The notes beneath the pieces were generated by a model that saw only the letters and a list, made by a program, of their open reading frames with translations, was not told the DNA's origin and ran no database searches. The position numbers were made by a program, and so were the translations under genes. A stretch of 64,000 nucleotides of DNA from Rhizobium sp. ZPR4 (lineage in GTDB: Bacteria; Pseudomonadota; Alphaproteobacteria; Rhizobiales; Rhizobiaceae), in NCBI RefSeq assembly GCF_040215725.1, contig NZ_CP157967.1:868001-932000 (forward strand). Reading direction: 5' to 3'. Numbering within the stretch: position 1 is the first letter of the stretch; the number at the start of each line of letters is the position of its first letter. Positions 47,192-55,854 of this stretch are shown piece after piece.

Positions 47192-48744
47192 TAGGCATTT
47201 TCCGTATTGAGCAGACGAAACGGCGTCAGGAACAGGATCTTCAGATCGAAGAGCAGCGACCAGTTCTCGATGTAGTAAAGATCATAGGCTGTGCGGAATT
47301 TGATCTTGTCATCGGTGTCGATCTCGCCGCGCCAGCCGTTGATCTGCGCCCAGCCGGTCACGCCCGGTTTCACGCGATGGCGCGCGAAATAGCCTTCGAC
47401 GACATCGGCATAGGTGCGGTTGTGGCTGGCGGCAAGCACGGCATGCGGCCGCGGGCCGACGAGCGAGAGGCTGCCGAGCAGTACGTTGAAAAGCTGCGGC
47501 AGCTCATCGATCGATGTCTTGCGGATGAAGCGGCCGACGGGGGTCACGCGCGGGTCGTTCTTGGTCACGGCATTGCGCGCGGATGGATCGCTCATATGGG
47601 TGTACATCGAGCGGAACTTGAAGACGTTGATGATCTCGTTGTTGAAACCGTGGCGCTTCTGCATGAAGAAGACCGGCCCTCTCGAGGTTGCCTTCACGGC
47701 AATTGCCGCGCCGAGCATGATCGGCCAGAGCAAAGCAAGTGCGACCAGGCTGAAGAAGATGTCGAAGATGCGTTTGGCAACGCCATCCCAGTCGCGGATC
47801 GGCTTGTTGAAGATGTCGAGCATCGGCACGGCGCCGACATGCGAATAGGCGCGGGGGCGGAAGCGCAGCTTGTTGGCATGGGCCGCCAGGCGAATATCAA
47901 CAGGCAGCACCCAAAGCATTTTCAGCAATTGCAGAATGCGATCCTCGGCGCTGATCGGCAACGCGATGATCAGCATGTCTATGCGCACGAGCCGGGCGAA
48001 TTCGACCAGTTCCGACACCGTGCCCAGCTTCGGGTAACCGGCGACCATGACTGGCGAGCGCTTTTCACCGCGATCGTCGAAAATGCCGCAGATGCGGATA
48101 TCGTTGTCGGGTTGATGCTCGAGCGCGCGGATCAGTTCCTTTGCCGGTTCGCCGCCACCGACGATGACGGCGCGCCGCTCCATGACGCCGTTGCGGGCCC
48201 AATGGCGGATGCCATAGGCAAACAGCAGGCGAGCCACGAGAAGGAACCCTGCGCCTGCCGCGAGCCAAAGGCTGAGAAGCGAGAGGGAGTAGATATTGTT
48301 GAGGTCGAAGGGGAGGAGGGCGATGACCATGACCGCGAAGGCGGCAGCCCAAGACCCGAGAATCCGGTGCAGGAAATGATGCGGCGAGCGCAGGACCGGT
48401 ATCTGATAGGCATCCGCAATCTGCAGGAAGACGATGGCAAGACCGCAGAGGGCGACCGTCACCACAGCCTTCGACAGGAAGGGATGATTGTCCGACGTCC
48501 CGAAGAGAAGGATCGCTAGCCCGAAGGCGAGCAGCGACAGAAATTCGAACAGCCGATATTGTCCGACGATGATAGCCGGAGACTGGTTGGTTTCACGAAA
48601 CTGCTCGGCGATTTGTCGCGCATAGGCATTCATGCTGTCTGGGCGATCGCCGTGAGTCTCGCCGGCACCGCGAGTGCGGATTTCCGAAACCTGCTTGCGA
48701 AGATTGTCCAAGTTGAATTGCTCGGACTTTTCGGTAGTGTTCAT
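47188..48744 (-). CDS. Undecaprenyl-phosphate sugar transferase (WcaJ/ExoY type)
   Basis: The 518-residue enzyme starts the repeat unit by moving a sugar phosphate to undecaprenyl phosphate. The N-terminal half has four to five membrane segments and a CoA-binding-like fold (RRAVIVGGGEPAKELIRAL). The C-terminal bacterial sugar transferase domain has KRIFDIFFSLVALALL, VFKFRSM, TSIDELPQLFNVL and VKPGVTGWAQINGWRGE. Substrate (Glc, Gal or other) not determined. First gene of the operon with the polymerase and GT4. An inverted repeat lies just before its start. Confidence 0.93.
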   Translation of the reverse strand: MNTTEKSEQFNLDNLRKQVSEIRTRGAGETHGDRPDSMNAYARQIAEQFRETNQSPAIIVGQYRLFEFLSLLAFGLAILLFGTSDNHPFLSKAVVTVALCGLAIVFLQIADAYQIPVLRSPHHFLHRILGSWAAAFAVMVIALLPFDLNNIYSLSLLSLWLAAGAGFLLVARLLFAYGIRHWARNGVMERRAVIVGGGEPAKELIRALEHQPDNDIRICGIFDDRGEKRSPVMVAGYPKLGTVSELVEFARLVRIDMLIIALPISAEDRILQLLKMLWVLPVDIRLAAHANKLRFRPRAYSHVGAVPMLDIFNKPIRDWDGVAKRIFDIFFSLVALALLWPIMLGAAIAVKATSRGPVFFMQKRHGFNNEIINVFKFRSMYTHMSDPSARNAVTKNDPRVTPVGRFIRKTSIDELPQLFNVLLGSLSLVGPRPHAVLAASHNRTYADVVEGYFARHRVKPGVTGWAQINGWRGEIDTDDKIKFRTAYDLYYIENWSLLFDLKILFLTPFRLLNTENAY

Positions 48745-48749
48745 GGCAG

Positions 48750-48769
48750 CTTATCCGGTCGTTACCGGA
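48750..48769. promoter_or_regulatory. Inverted repeat before the initiating transferase
   Basis: TCCGGT-CGTT-ACCGGA (48754-48769) ends 10 bases before the ATG at 48744. Its minus-strand sequence GGTAACGACCGG..AAG resembles the motif at 50605-50622. It may be an operator or a leader hairpin. Confidence 0.45.
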
Positions 48770-48820
48770 CAAGGCCTATCAGATATCAGCTAAGAAACAC
48801 TTACAACACTTAGCTGTATT

Positions 48821-49966
48821 CTAACCGTCGCTGTTCAGGCCAAGTATATTTTGATACAGGTGCAGAGTATCCCGCGCCATGGCAGAAGCCGAAAAATTCG
48901 ATCGTATCGTCCCGATATCGGGCATATTGCGAGCACCCCATTGCGGTTCTGTGATCGCTTCGGCCATGATGCGCGAGAGGTCATCGGCATCTTCCGGCTT
49001 TGCGAGTGCGGGGCTGTTTTCGCCAAGTGCTTCCGCAACGCCGCCGACGCGCGAGGCGATGACGGTCTTTCCGGCTGCGAGCGCTTCCAGAACGATATAG
49101 GGCATGGCCTCGGCGCGCGAGGGGACAACGATATTCTGTGATACCGCGAACGCTTCCTGCACGCGCATCGCCGGCAGCATGCCGATACGGTGACCGAGGC
49201 CCCGTTCGACCATCATCCGGTGATATTTGTCTCTGTCCGGCCCGTCGCCGATCATCAGTGCCGAGAGCGGTCTGCCGATCCGCCGCTCCGTTTTCGCAAA
49301 GGCGTCCACAAACAGATCGGGACCTTTGAGGTCCCGCAACATGCCGATATAGACGAAATGCACGGAGTCCGATCGTGTCGGTATGGTGCGAAAATCTCTT
49401 TCGCTGATGCCATTATAGATCATCACCGAACGGGTGCGCGGCTTGCCGATCTTTCTTTCATAGGTGCGGCGTTCGAAATCGCAGATGAAGATCAGGCCGT
49501 CGGTCAAAAATTCCAGCATCCGTTCCAGGCTATGCACCAGCATGCCCTGGAACGAACCGCGCGAGAAATGCAGGCTTCCGCCATGCGCTGTGTAAAGGCG
49601 GGCTACGCGATACCTGTTGACCCGCAGGATCGAGCCGAGAACGCGCGCAAGCAGGCCGCCTTTGGCGCCATGCCCATGCAGCACGTCCGGCCGCAAACTC
49701 TTGATTTCCTTGTAGCTGCTCCAAAGCGTAGCAGCATCCGACAGGGTAATTTGCCGCCGGATCGGCAGACGGACGACGCCAAGAGCCAGGAACGGCATGA
49801 TATCGTCGAACAGACGATCCTCATGCTCGCCACCCGTCAGACTGTCGCAAAGGATGCCGACTTCGTGGCCTGCCTTGCTCTGTTCCTCCGCCAAATCCCG
49901 GACATGGCGGAAGACGCCGCCGACGGGCGATCTGAAGCAATGAAGGATTCGAAGCGGTCTGGTCAT
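48821..49966 (-). CDS. GT4-family glycosyltransferase
   Basis: The 381-residue enzyme has a GT-B fold: N-terminal RILHCFRSPVGGVFRHVRDL and C-terminal EX7E motif in SRAEAMPYIVLEALAAGKT. It lies 12 bases after the Wza-like gene on the same strand, so both are in one operon. It should extend the lipid-linked oligosaccharide. Sugar donor unknown. About 76 bases separate it from the next operon gene, the initiating transferase. Confidence 0.92.
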   Translation of the reverse strand: MTRPLRILHCFRSPVGGVFRHVRDLAEEQSKAGHEVGILCDSLTGGEHEDRLFDDIMPFLALGVVRLPIRRQITLSDAATLWSSYKEIKSLRPDVLHGHGAKGGLLARVLGSILRVNRYRVARLYTAHGGSLHFSRGSFQGMLVHSLERMLEFLTDGLIFICDFERRTYERKIGKPRTRSVMIYNGISERDFRTIPTRSDSVHFVYIGMLRDLKGPDLFVDAFAKTERRIGRPLSALMIGDGPDRDKYHRMMVERGLGHRIGMLPAMRVQEAFAVSQNIVVPSRAEAMPYIVLEALAAGKTVIASRVGGVAEALGENSPALAKPEDADDLSRIMAEAITEPQWGARNMPDIGTIRSNFSASAMARDTLHLYQNILGLNSDG

Positions 49967-49978
49967 GAGCTGTCGCGG

Positions 49979-50554
49979 TTAGAATAACCGCTCTCTGACA
50001 TAAATGGTGTCGCCTGCCAGCACCGGATCGGAGATGCCGACCCGTCCCGTCATGACATGACCGTTGATCTTGCGGGTGACATCCGCGTTGGATTGGTTGG
50101 CCCGGCTGGTGAAGCCGCCTGCAACCGCGATGGCATTCTGGATGGTCATGCCCGGCACGTAGGAATATTGGCCGGGCTGGCCGACTTCGCCCATAATATA
50201 GACCGAGCGATAGCGGTCGATGTCGATGGTGACGTCTGGATCGCGAATATATCCTTGGCGAAGCTTCTGTGCGATCTGGCCGGAGAGCTGCTGCAAGGTC
50301 CGGCCGCGGGCAGCGACCTGACCGATCAGCGGGAAGGCAATATAGCCGGCTTGATCGACCGTATAGGTATTGGTCAGGCCGGCTTGATCGAACACCGTGA
50401 CGCGCAACCGGTCGCCGCTATCAAGCGTATAGGGCTGGATCGTGGCCTCGTTGAAGGCTTTGGGGGCCGGTTGATAGGTGTTGCAGCCGGTGAGCGCGGC
50501 GCTCACGGCAGCCATGCCGAGTGCAAGGACAATTTTTGACTTTGCGAAGGGCAT
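49979..50554 (-). CDS. Wza-like polysaccharide export lipoprotein
   Basis: The 191-residue protein has a lipoprotein signal with lipobox LTGC (residues ~19-22). The Poly_export domain follows (TLDSGDRLRVTVFDQAGLTN and YRSVYIMGEVGQPGQYSYV), with one SLBB repeat. It is shorter than Wza, in the range of ExoF/GumB-type exporters, and should form the outer-membrane pore. The frame is open 35 codons upstream, but the signal starts at 50554. Divergent from the Wzz-like gene. Confidence 0.88.
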   Translation of the reverse strand: MPFAKSKIVLALGMAAVSAALTGCNTYQPAPKAFNEATIQPYTLDSGDRLRVTVFDQAGLTNTYTVDQAGYIAFPLIGQVAARGRTLQQLSGQIAQKLRQGYIRDPDVTIDIDRYRSVYIMGEVGQPGQYSYVPGMTIQNAIAVAGGFTSRANQSNADVTRKINGHVMTGRVGISDPVLAGDTIYVRERLF

Positions 50555-50597
50555 TTCGCGCTCATTAGAAAGGGAAGACACTGCCGTCGTTATCGGT

Positions 50598-50622
50598 CCG
50601 TTAGGGTTAACGGTCGGTAAAG
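50598..50622. promoter_or_regulatory. Inverted repeat in the wza-wzz divergent region
   Basis: CCGTTA-GGGT-TAACGG (50598-50613) lies about 44 bases upstream of the Wza-like gene. The overlapping sequence GGTTAACGGTCGGTAAAG (50605-50622) resembles the site before the initiating transferase. The 199-base region is AT-rich and must hold both divergent promoters. Confidence 0.45.
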
Positions 50623-50753
50623 AGTAAAACAAATTCCAGGAAAAAATTAGCGATGCCAAAAATAATATCGGCGAAATACTATTAACGCTTGGGTTACTAT
50701 AGTCGTTTACGATTAATTTTGGCTTTCTATTTTTCTATTACGGAGTTTTGCAT

Positions 50754-53009
50754 ATGTCCGGTGTCAACAACACCCAGCAGGATGTGGACATCGATCTCGC
50801 TCAGCTCTTTCGCGCGGTGTGGCGGAGGCGGGTGCGCGTCGTTGCCATCACGCTCGCCGGCGCCTGCGCGGCATTTGCGATTGCCAAGGTCATGTCGCCG
50901 GAATATCGCAGCGAAGCCCGCGTCCTCATCGAGCAGCGTGCGCCGGCCTTTGCGACGACGACATCCGGTAATGATGCCGGTGCCGGCCCTCTGCTGGACG
51001 AGCTGAATATTGCCAGCCAGGTGCAGATCCTGCAATCGGCGGATCTGGTCAAGCAGGTCATCACCAATCTCAAGCTCTACGATCGTCCCGAATTTGCTGC
51101 TGGCAACAACGGCTCCGCGCTCTCTGATATTCTGATCAAGCTGCATCTGAAGCGGGCGGCGGCCGACAAGGCCCCGGAAGAGCGGATGCTGGACGCCTTC
51201 AACAGCCGCCTGCAGGTCTATCAGATCAACAGCTCGCGCGTGATCGGCATCAGCTTTACGTCCCGCAATCCGGATCTCGCCGCCAGCGTGCCGAATGCGA
51301 TGGCGCAGGTCTATCTATCCATGCAAAGCGGCGCCAAGCTCGATTCCAACAGCGAGGCGACGCGCTGGCTCGAGCCGGAGATTGCCAAGCTGCGCGATAA
51401 GGTCAGCGAGGCCGAAAAGAAGGTTGCGGACTATCGTTCCGCCAATGGTCTTCTCCAGACCAGTCAGAACAACAATTTCGCCACGCAGCAGCTCGCGGAT
51501 ATTTCAACGCAGCTGGCGCAGGTCCGCGGCGACAAGGCCAATGCCGAGGCACGGGCGCAGGCGGTGCGCAGCGCGCTGTCCAGCGGCCGCTCCACCGACA
51601 CGCTTGCCGACGTCGCAGGCTCGCAAACCATTCAGCGGCTGAAGGCGACCCAGTCGAGCCTCGAGTCACAGATCTCGGATCTGTCCACGACACTGATGGA
51701 TGGGCATCCACGGCTGAAGAGCCTGCGGGCGCAGCTCGCCGATATCCGCCAGCAGATCGACCGCGAGACCCAGAGGATTCTGGCAAGCATCGAGAACGAG
51801 GCGAAGGTGGCGCAGCTGCGCGAACAGCAGCTCCTGGCGCAATCGAATACGCTGAAGGCCGACAGCGCCCGGGCAGGGGAGGACGAAGTCGGCCTCAACG
51901 CTCTGGAGCGCGAAGCCACGGCCGAGCGGCAATTGCTCGAAACCTATCTCGCCCGTTATCGCGAGGCCGCCTCTCGAGTGGATAAGAATTCCAGCCCTGC
52001 CGACGCGCGCATCGTTTCCACGGCGGTCGAGCCGGTCGATCCGTCTTTCCCGAAGGTTGGCCCGATCGTCGTCGTTGCTACCCTTGCCACTTTCATCCTC
52101 ACGGCTATCGTTATCATGCTCGCGGAGCTGTTCAGCGGCCGCGCATTGCGGCCCGTCGGACCTGCCCGCAAGGAAGACGCCGCCGTGCGGGAAACGGCGG
52201 AGCGTGCTCCAATCATCAGCGAGCCGGCCCCGGTTCGGGCAGTTGCCAGAGCCAGCAATGCCGAGGCGCCAGCAAGCATGCTTTCGGTTCCGGTAGAGGA
52301 AATCCCGGTTCGGGTTGCGGACACTGCAATTGCTCCCGACACCGCTATCGCTTCGGACACCGTGATCGCTCCAGACCATGAACCCAGGCAGGCTGTTCAC
52401 GCAGCGGAGGAAGAGGAGGATTTCTCCATCCAATCCGTCGCCGATTATCTGATCGACAGCGGCTCGCGGCTGGCGATCGCCATATCCCCGACCGGTGACA
52501 GTGGCTCGACAGCGACCGTCATGCTGGCGCGGACCATCGCCGATGCGGGAAGCCGTATCGTGCTGGTCGATATGACGGGCACCGGATGTCCCTCGAGGCT
52601 CATGGTCGAGCATGACGAACTTCCAGGCGTAACCGACCTGCTATGTGGCGAAGCGGCATTTGGCGATACGATCCATCCGGATCGCCTGTCGGATGCTCAT
52701 CTCGTGCCGCAGGGAATGAGCGACCTTGCCCGCGCGATGCGCGGCGCCGACCGCCTGTCGTTGATCCTCGACGCATTGGGTTCGGCCTATGACATCGTTC
52801 TTGTGGAGTGTGGCGCCGCCGAAGTCTCCGGCGTCGCACGGCTGACGCGCAGCAAGGAGACGGAAATCATCCTCTCCATGCCTGAACCTGATGAAAGCCA
52901 CTTCATTGCGGCAATGACGGAATTCCAGAAGGCCGGCTATGAGCACATCATCCTGATGTCCGGCTGGCGCGAGGAGCATGATCCGAATACGCGTCGGGAC
53001 GCCGCCTGA
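50754..53009 (+). CDS. Wzz/ExoP-like chain-length protein with degenerate P-loop
   Basis: The 751-residue protein is a polysaccharide co-polymerase: an N-terminal Wzz domain with a membrane segment (VVAITLAGACAAFAIAK), long coiled coils (~185-400) and a second membrane segment (VVVATLATFILTAIVIML). A cytoplasmic BY-kinase-like domain follows. Its Walker A reads SPTGDSGSTATVMLA, lacking the Lys. Walker A' is LVDMTGTG, Walker B is IVLVECGAA, and there is no Tyr-rich tail, so kinase activity is doubtful. Start at ATG 50754 rather than TTG 50748. Its stop is part of TGATCA, shared with the facing gene. Confidence 0.88.
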   Translation: MSGVNNTQQDVDIDLAQLFRAVWRRRVRVVAITLAGACAAFAIAKVMSPEYRSEARVLIEQRAPAFATTTSGNDAGAGPLLDELNIASQVQILQSADLVKQVITNLKLYDRPEFAAGNNGSALSDILIKLHLKRAAADKAPEERMLDAFNSRLQVYQINSSRVIGISFTSRNPDLAASVPNAMAQVYLSMQSGAKLDSNSEATRWLEPEIAKLRDKVSEAEKKVADYRSANGLLQTSQNNNFATQQLADISTQLAQVRGDKANAEARAQAVRSALSSGRSTDTLADVAGSQTIQRLKATQSSLESQISDLSTTLMDGHPRLKSLRAQLADIRQQIDRETQRILASIENEAKVAQLREQQLLAQSNTLKADSARAGEDEVGLNALEREATAERQLLETYLARYREAASRVDKNSSPADARIVSTAVEPVDPSFPKVGPIVVVATLATFILTAIVIMLAELFSGRALRPVGPARKEDAAVRETAERAPIISEPAPVRAVARASNAEAPASMLSVPVEEIPVRVADTAIAPDTAIASDTVIAPDHEPRQAVHAAEEEEDFSIQSVADYLIDSGSRLAIAISPTGDSGSTATVMLARTIADAGSRIVLVDMTGTGCPSRLMVEHDELPGVTDLLCGEAAFGDTIHPDRLSDAHLVPQGMSDLARAMRGADRLSLILDALGSAYDIVLVECGAAEVSGVARLTRSKETEIILSMPEPDESHFIAAMTEFQKAGYEHIILMSGWREEHDPNTRRDAA

Positions 53010-54269
53010 TCAATCCGCGTCACCGCCTCCGTCATCCGAGTTGGCGCGGCGGCCTTGTTGTGCCCGTAGCCGTTGGACGAAGGAATAGAGCTTTCGATTG
53101 GACTTGATCGCGACCTTGGTGTGCGTGATGCCCCGCTGCGCCATGGCTGCCAGATGACCCATGCGAGAGACCGGTAGGAAGAAATCATACTGCACCGTTT
53201 CCATCGGGCACCAGGAACGCTTGTAGATCTGGTCGCCGATGCCGAAATCGAAGAGAGCGACGCCTTCGCGGTGCAGCCGCTCGATCATCAGCCAGAACAG
53301 CAATTCGCCGGGGCTTGCATCAGCAACCAGAGCTTCGTCGATAGAAGCAAACTGGCAGATCACGTGATCTCCCTTGCGTGATAAGGCGGCGATGGCCGGA
53401 ATATGGCCCTCATGCTCGCCCTTCAGCCGCAGCACATGCATCTGCAGCGTTGCATCGAGACCTCCGTTTCCGCGCCGATGCAACATCGCGTGCAGCGCGG
53501 CCTTGGTCCCGGCATCCTTGAAGGCGTCCGGCAAGCCGGCCTCCTTGAAGCGGGTAGCCTTTTGCCGGAAGAACAGATCGAGAAGAGCGTCCTGCTGGTC
53601 AGAGCCGGCAATCACATATTCGTAGCCGCCCTTGGCGTCGAGAATCCTGCTTTGATGCTTGAATTTCTTGCGCCGACGCTTGGCATTCACCTGCTTCAGG
53701 CTTGCCTCGAAACTGCCGAGGAAAGGCATCTGAAAGGCATGGTTCTGGTTTTCGATCGACGTCAGCGAGACGAGCGGGCTTTTGCGGCCGCGCCATTCGA
53801 GCGGGACGTTGCGCAGGATGACCACGTCCGCCTTGCCGCGCAGAGCCGCAGAGATTGCGTTCGCCTGAAGGGGTGTCAGCTCTCCGTTCGCCAGGAACCT
53901 GGCAGAAAACAGGCCGGTATTGATATTGTTGTGATGGCCTCCGATGAATTCGACTCGCCTTATTCCGCGGCTGTTGATGATCTCGAGCGGCAGGATGAAG
54001 GCGATTTCGTCCCCGATGGAGCCGCGTATGATGGCGACAGGACGTTCGAAGTTTTCCATCCAGGCCGCGCACCAGTCGTAACTCTGGTGCAGCGAGTTGA
54101 GATCGTCCTGTTCCAGCGCGCGCCATTCGGCTTCGAGCGGTGCCATCCTGTCGAAGATGTCGACCCGAAGTTGATCGATGGCCGCAGGCTCCGTCTCGAT
54201 GGACGCAGTCCGTTCATCCGCTGCTTCGGCGGCGGCCATGCCGGCGATATCTCGCGTCTGGGTCTGCAT
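53010..54269 (-). CDS. CelD/FemAB-like GNAT acyltransferase
   Basis: The 419-residue protein has the Acetyltransf_6 domain found in CelD-type cellulose/exopolysaccharide proteins (RRRKKFKHQSRILDAKGGYEY and FWLMIERLHREGVALFDFGI, with YKRSWCPMETVQYDFFLPVS). It might add an acyl or amino-acyl group to the polysaccharide or its precursor. Convergent with the Wzz-like gene with no spacing. Role in this locus is inferred from place. Confidence 0.78.
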   Translation of the reverse strand: MQTQTRDIAGMAAAEAADERTASIETEPAAIDQLRVDIFDRMAPLEAEWRALEQDDLNSLHQSYDWCAAWMENFERPVAIIRGSIGDEIAFILPLEIINSRGIRRVEFIGGHHNNINTGLFSARFLANGELTPLQANAISAALRGKADVVILRNVPLEWRGRKSPLVSLTSIENQNHAFQMPFLGSFEASLKQVNAKRRRKKFKHQSRILDAKGGYEYVIAGSDQQDALLDLFFRQKATRFKEAGLPDAFKDAGTKAALHAMLHRRGNGGLDATLQMHVLRLKGEHEGHIPAIAALSRKGDHVICQFASIDEALVADASPGELLFWLMIERLHREGVALFDFGIGDQIYKRSWCPMETVQYDFFLPVSRMGHLAAMAQRGITHTKVAIKSNRKLYSFVQRLRAQQGRRANSDDGGGDAD

Positions 54270-54404
54270 CCGATCTTCTCCGCTCCGGCGGTATTCGGAC
54301 GCAGTCTGGCGGGCAACGGCTTATTTTTGACTTAAGATGGGACATTCGCGCCGGACAAGGAGCGGATCAGGGTTAGTCTTGTGTAAATCGCACCGGGGCG
54401 AGCG

Positions 54405-54614
54405 TCATTGCGGGCGCGGCCCGGCCATCCATTTGATGATACCCATCGCCGGCAGCACCCAGATGACGCCGCTGACAAGGAAATAGAGGAAATGCACCCA
54501 GCCGGGTTGATCTGCAAGCGTTCGCACTGCAACGATCATGGCGACGATCGCATAGATTGCAACCAACAGCACGAGCAGGATCATGCCTATGAATTTGCGC
54601 AGGCGAAGGGGCAC
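54405..54614 (-). CDS. DUF2842 membrane protein
   Basis: The 69-residue protein has two membrane segments (IGMILLVLLVAIYAIVAMIV and FLYFLVSGVIWVLPAMGIIKW) and matches DUF2842, which is common in alphaproteobacteria near ctaA. Function unknown. Divergent from ctaA with a 112-base gap. Confidence 0.82.
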   Translation of the reverse strand: MPLRLRKFIGMILLVLLVAIYAIVAMIVAVRTLADQPGWVHFLYFLVSGVIWVLPAMGIIKWMAGPRPQ

Positions 54615-54726
54615 GGGGTTTTCTCCTCATTATAACAGCATGCCGCGACGGCATGCCGCAAACTCCCGGGACTTGTTTTGCACGCCCCTATCGGGCAAAT
54701 CAACAGCCTGATCGAAGGGAGAAGCC

Positions 54727-55830
54727 ATGGCTGCCACTAATTTCACGACCGAACAGGCTATTTTGAAGGAAGTGGCTCGTCAGGACCGCAATCGTCGCGC
54801 CATCCGCATCTGGCTCGCCTGCGTGCTTTTGGTTCTTTTCGCCCTCGTGCTGGTGGGAGGTGCGACGCGTCTCACCAATTCCGGCCTGTCGATCACGCAA
54901 TGGCAGCCGATCCACGGCGTCATCCCGCCGCTGAACGCACAGGAATGGCAGGACGAATTCGATCTCTACAAGCGCATCCCGCAATTCCAGATCCTGAACA
55001 AGGATATGACGGTCGAGGAGTTCAAGGGCATCTTCTGGTGGGAATGGGCGCACCGCCTGCTTGCCCGCACCATCGGCGTCATCTTCGGCCTGCCGTTGCT
55101 GTTCTTCGTCCTGACCGGTCGCGTCGAGCGCAAGCTCTGGCTGCCGCTGGCCGGCATTTTCCTGCTGGGCGGCTTTCAGGGCGCGATCGGCTGGTGGATG
55201 GTCTCCTCGGGGCTGGAAGCGCGTACCGATGTCAGCCAGTACCGCCTTGCCACCCATCTCGTGACCGCCTGTCTGATCTTTGCCGCCTGCATGTGGTTCA
55301 TGCGCGCCCTTTCGCCGCATTCGAACGAACCGCCGCCGACGCGCCATTCGGCGAAACTTGCGGGTTTGATCGTCTTCATGGCGTTATTCCAGATCTATCT
55401 CGGCGCTCTCGTCGCAGGTCTCGATGCGGGCCTCAGCTACAATACCTGGCCGTTGATGGATGGTGCCGTCGTGCCGAGCGATCTGTTCATACAGTCGCCG
55501 GCCTGGATCAATTTCTTCGAGAATCCGAAGACGGTCCAGTTCGTTCACCGTCTCGGCGCCTATGCGCTGTTCATCGTCGTTACAATCAACATGATCGTCT
55601 CGCTGCGCGCGGCGGCGCAAACGACCCATGCGCGGCGATCCGTCGTTCTCTTCGTGCTCGTGCTGATTCAGGCGATCCTTGGCATTTCGACATTGCTGCT
55701 GCATGTGCCGCTCGATCTGGCCCTGGCGCATCAGGCCGGCGCTCTGATCGTCTTCGGCTTCGCAATTGCCAATTGGCGCGGCTTCTATGGCGAACTGCCG
55801 CGCCAGACCTCGATCGTCGTGAGAAATTGA
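54727..55830 (+). CDS. ctaA: Heme A synthase (COX15/CtaA)
   Basis: The 367-residue membrane protein oxidises heme O to heme A for cytochrome oxidase. It has eight membrane segments and four conserved heme-ligand histidines, in WWEWAHRLLARTIG, RLATHLVTACLIF, VQFVHRLGAYALF and LALAHQAGALIVF. It is of the longer type 2 form. The stop TGA is part of the hairpin at 55827-55847. Confidence 0.95.
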   Translation: MAATNFTTEQAILKEVARQDRNRRAIRIWLACVLLVLFALVLVGGATRLTNSGLSITQWQPIHGVIPPLNAQEWQDEFDLYKRIPQFQILNKDMTVEEFKGIFWWEWAHRLLARTIGVIFGLPLLFFVLTGRVERKLWLPLAGIFLLGGFQGAIGWWMVSSGLEARTDVSQYRLATHLVTACLIFAACMWFMRALSPHSNEPPPTRHSAKLAGLIVFMALFQIYLGALVAGLDAGLSYNTWPLMDGAVVPSDLFIQSPAWINFFENPKTVQFVHRLGAYALFIVVTINMIVSLRAAAQTTHARRSVVLFVLVLIQAILGISTLLLHVPLDLALAHQAGALIVFGFAIANWRGFYGELPRQTSIVVRN

Positions 55831-55847
55831 GGCGCTCTGCGCCTCAA
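55827..55847. terminator. Hairpin containing the ctaA stop codon
   Basis: TTGAGGCGC-TCT-GCGCCTCAA is a 9-bp perfect stem with a 3-base loop, sitting between the convergent ends of ctaA and the DUF2778 gene. It contains the TGA of ctaA. T-rich sequence follows after four bases. Confidence 0.6.
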
Positions 55848-55854
55848 GCTCTTT

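Noticed and set aside
47170..48519. 449-codon plus-strand open frame opposite the sugar transferase
   Set aside because: Shadow of a secure gene; charged low-complexity translation.
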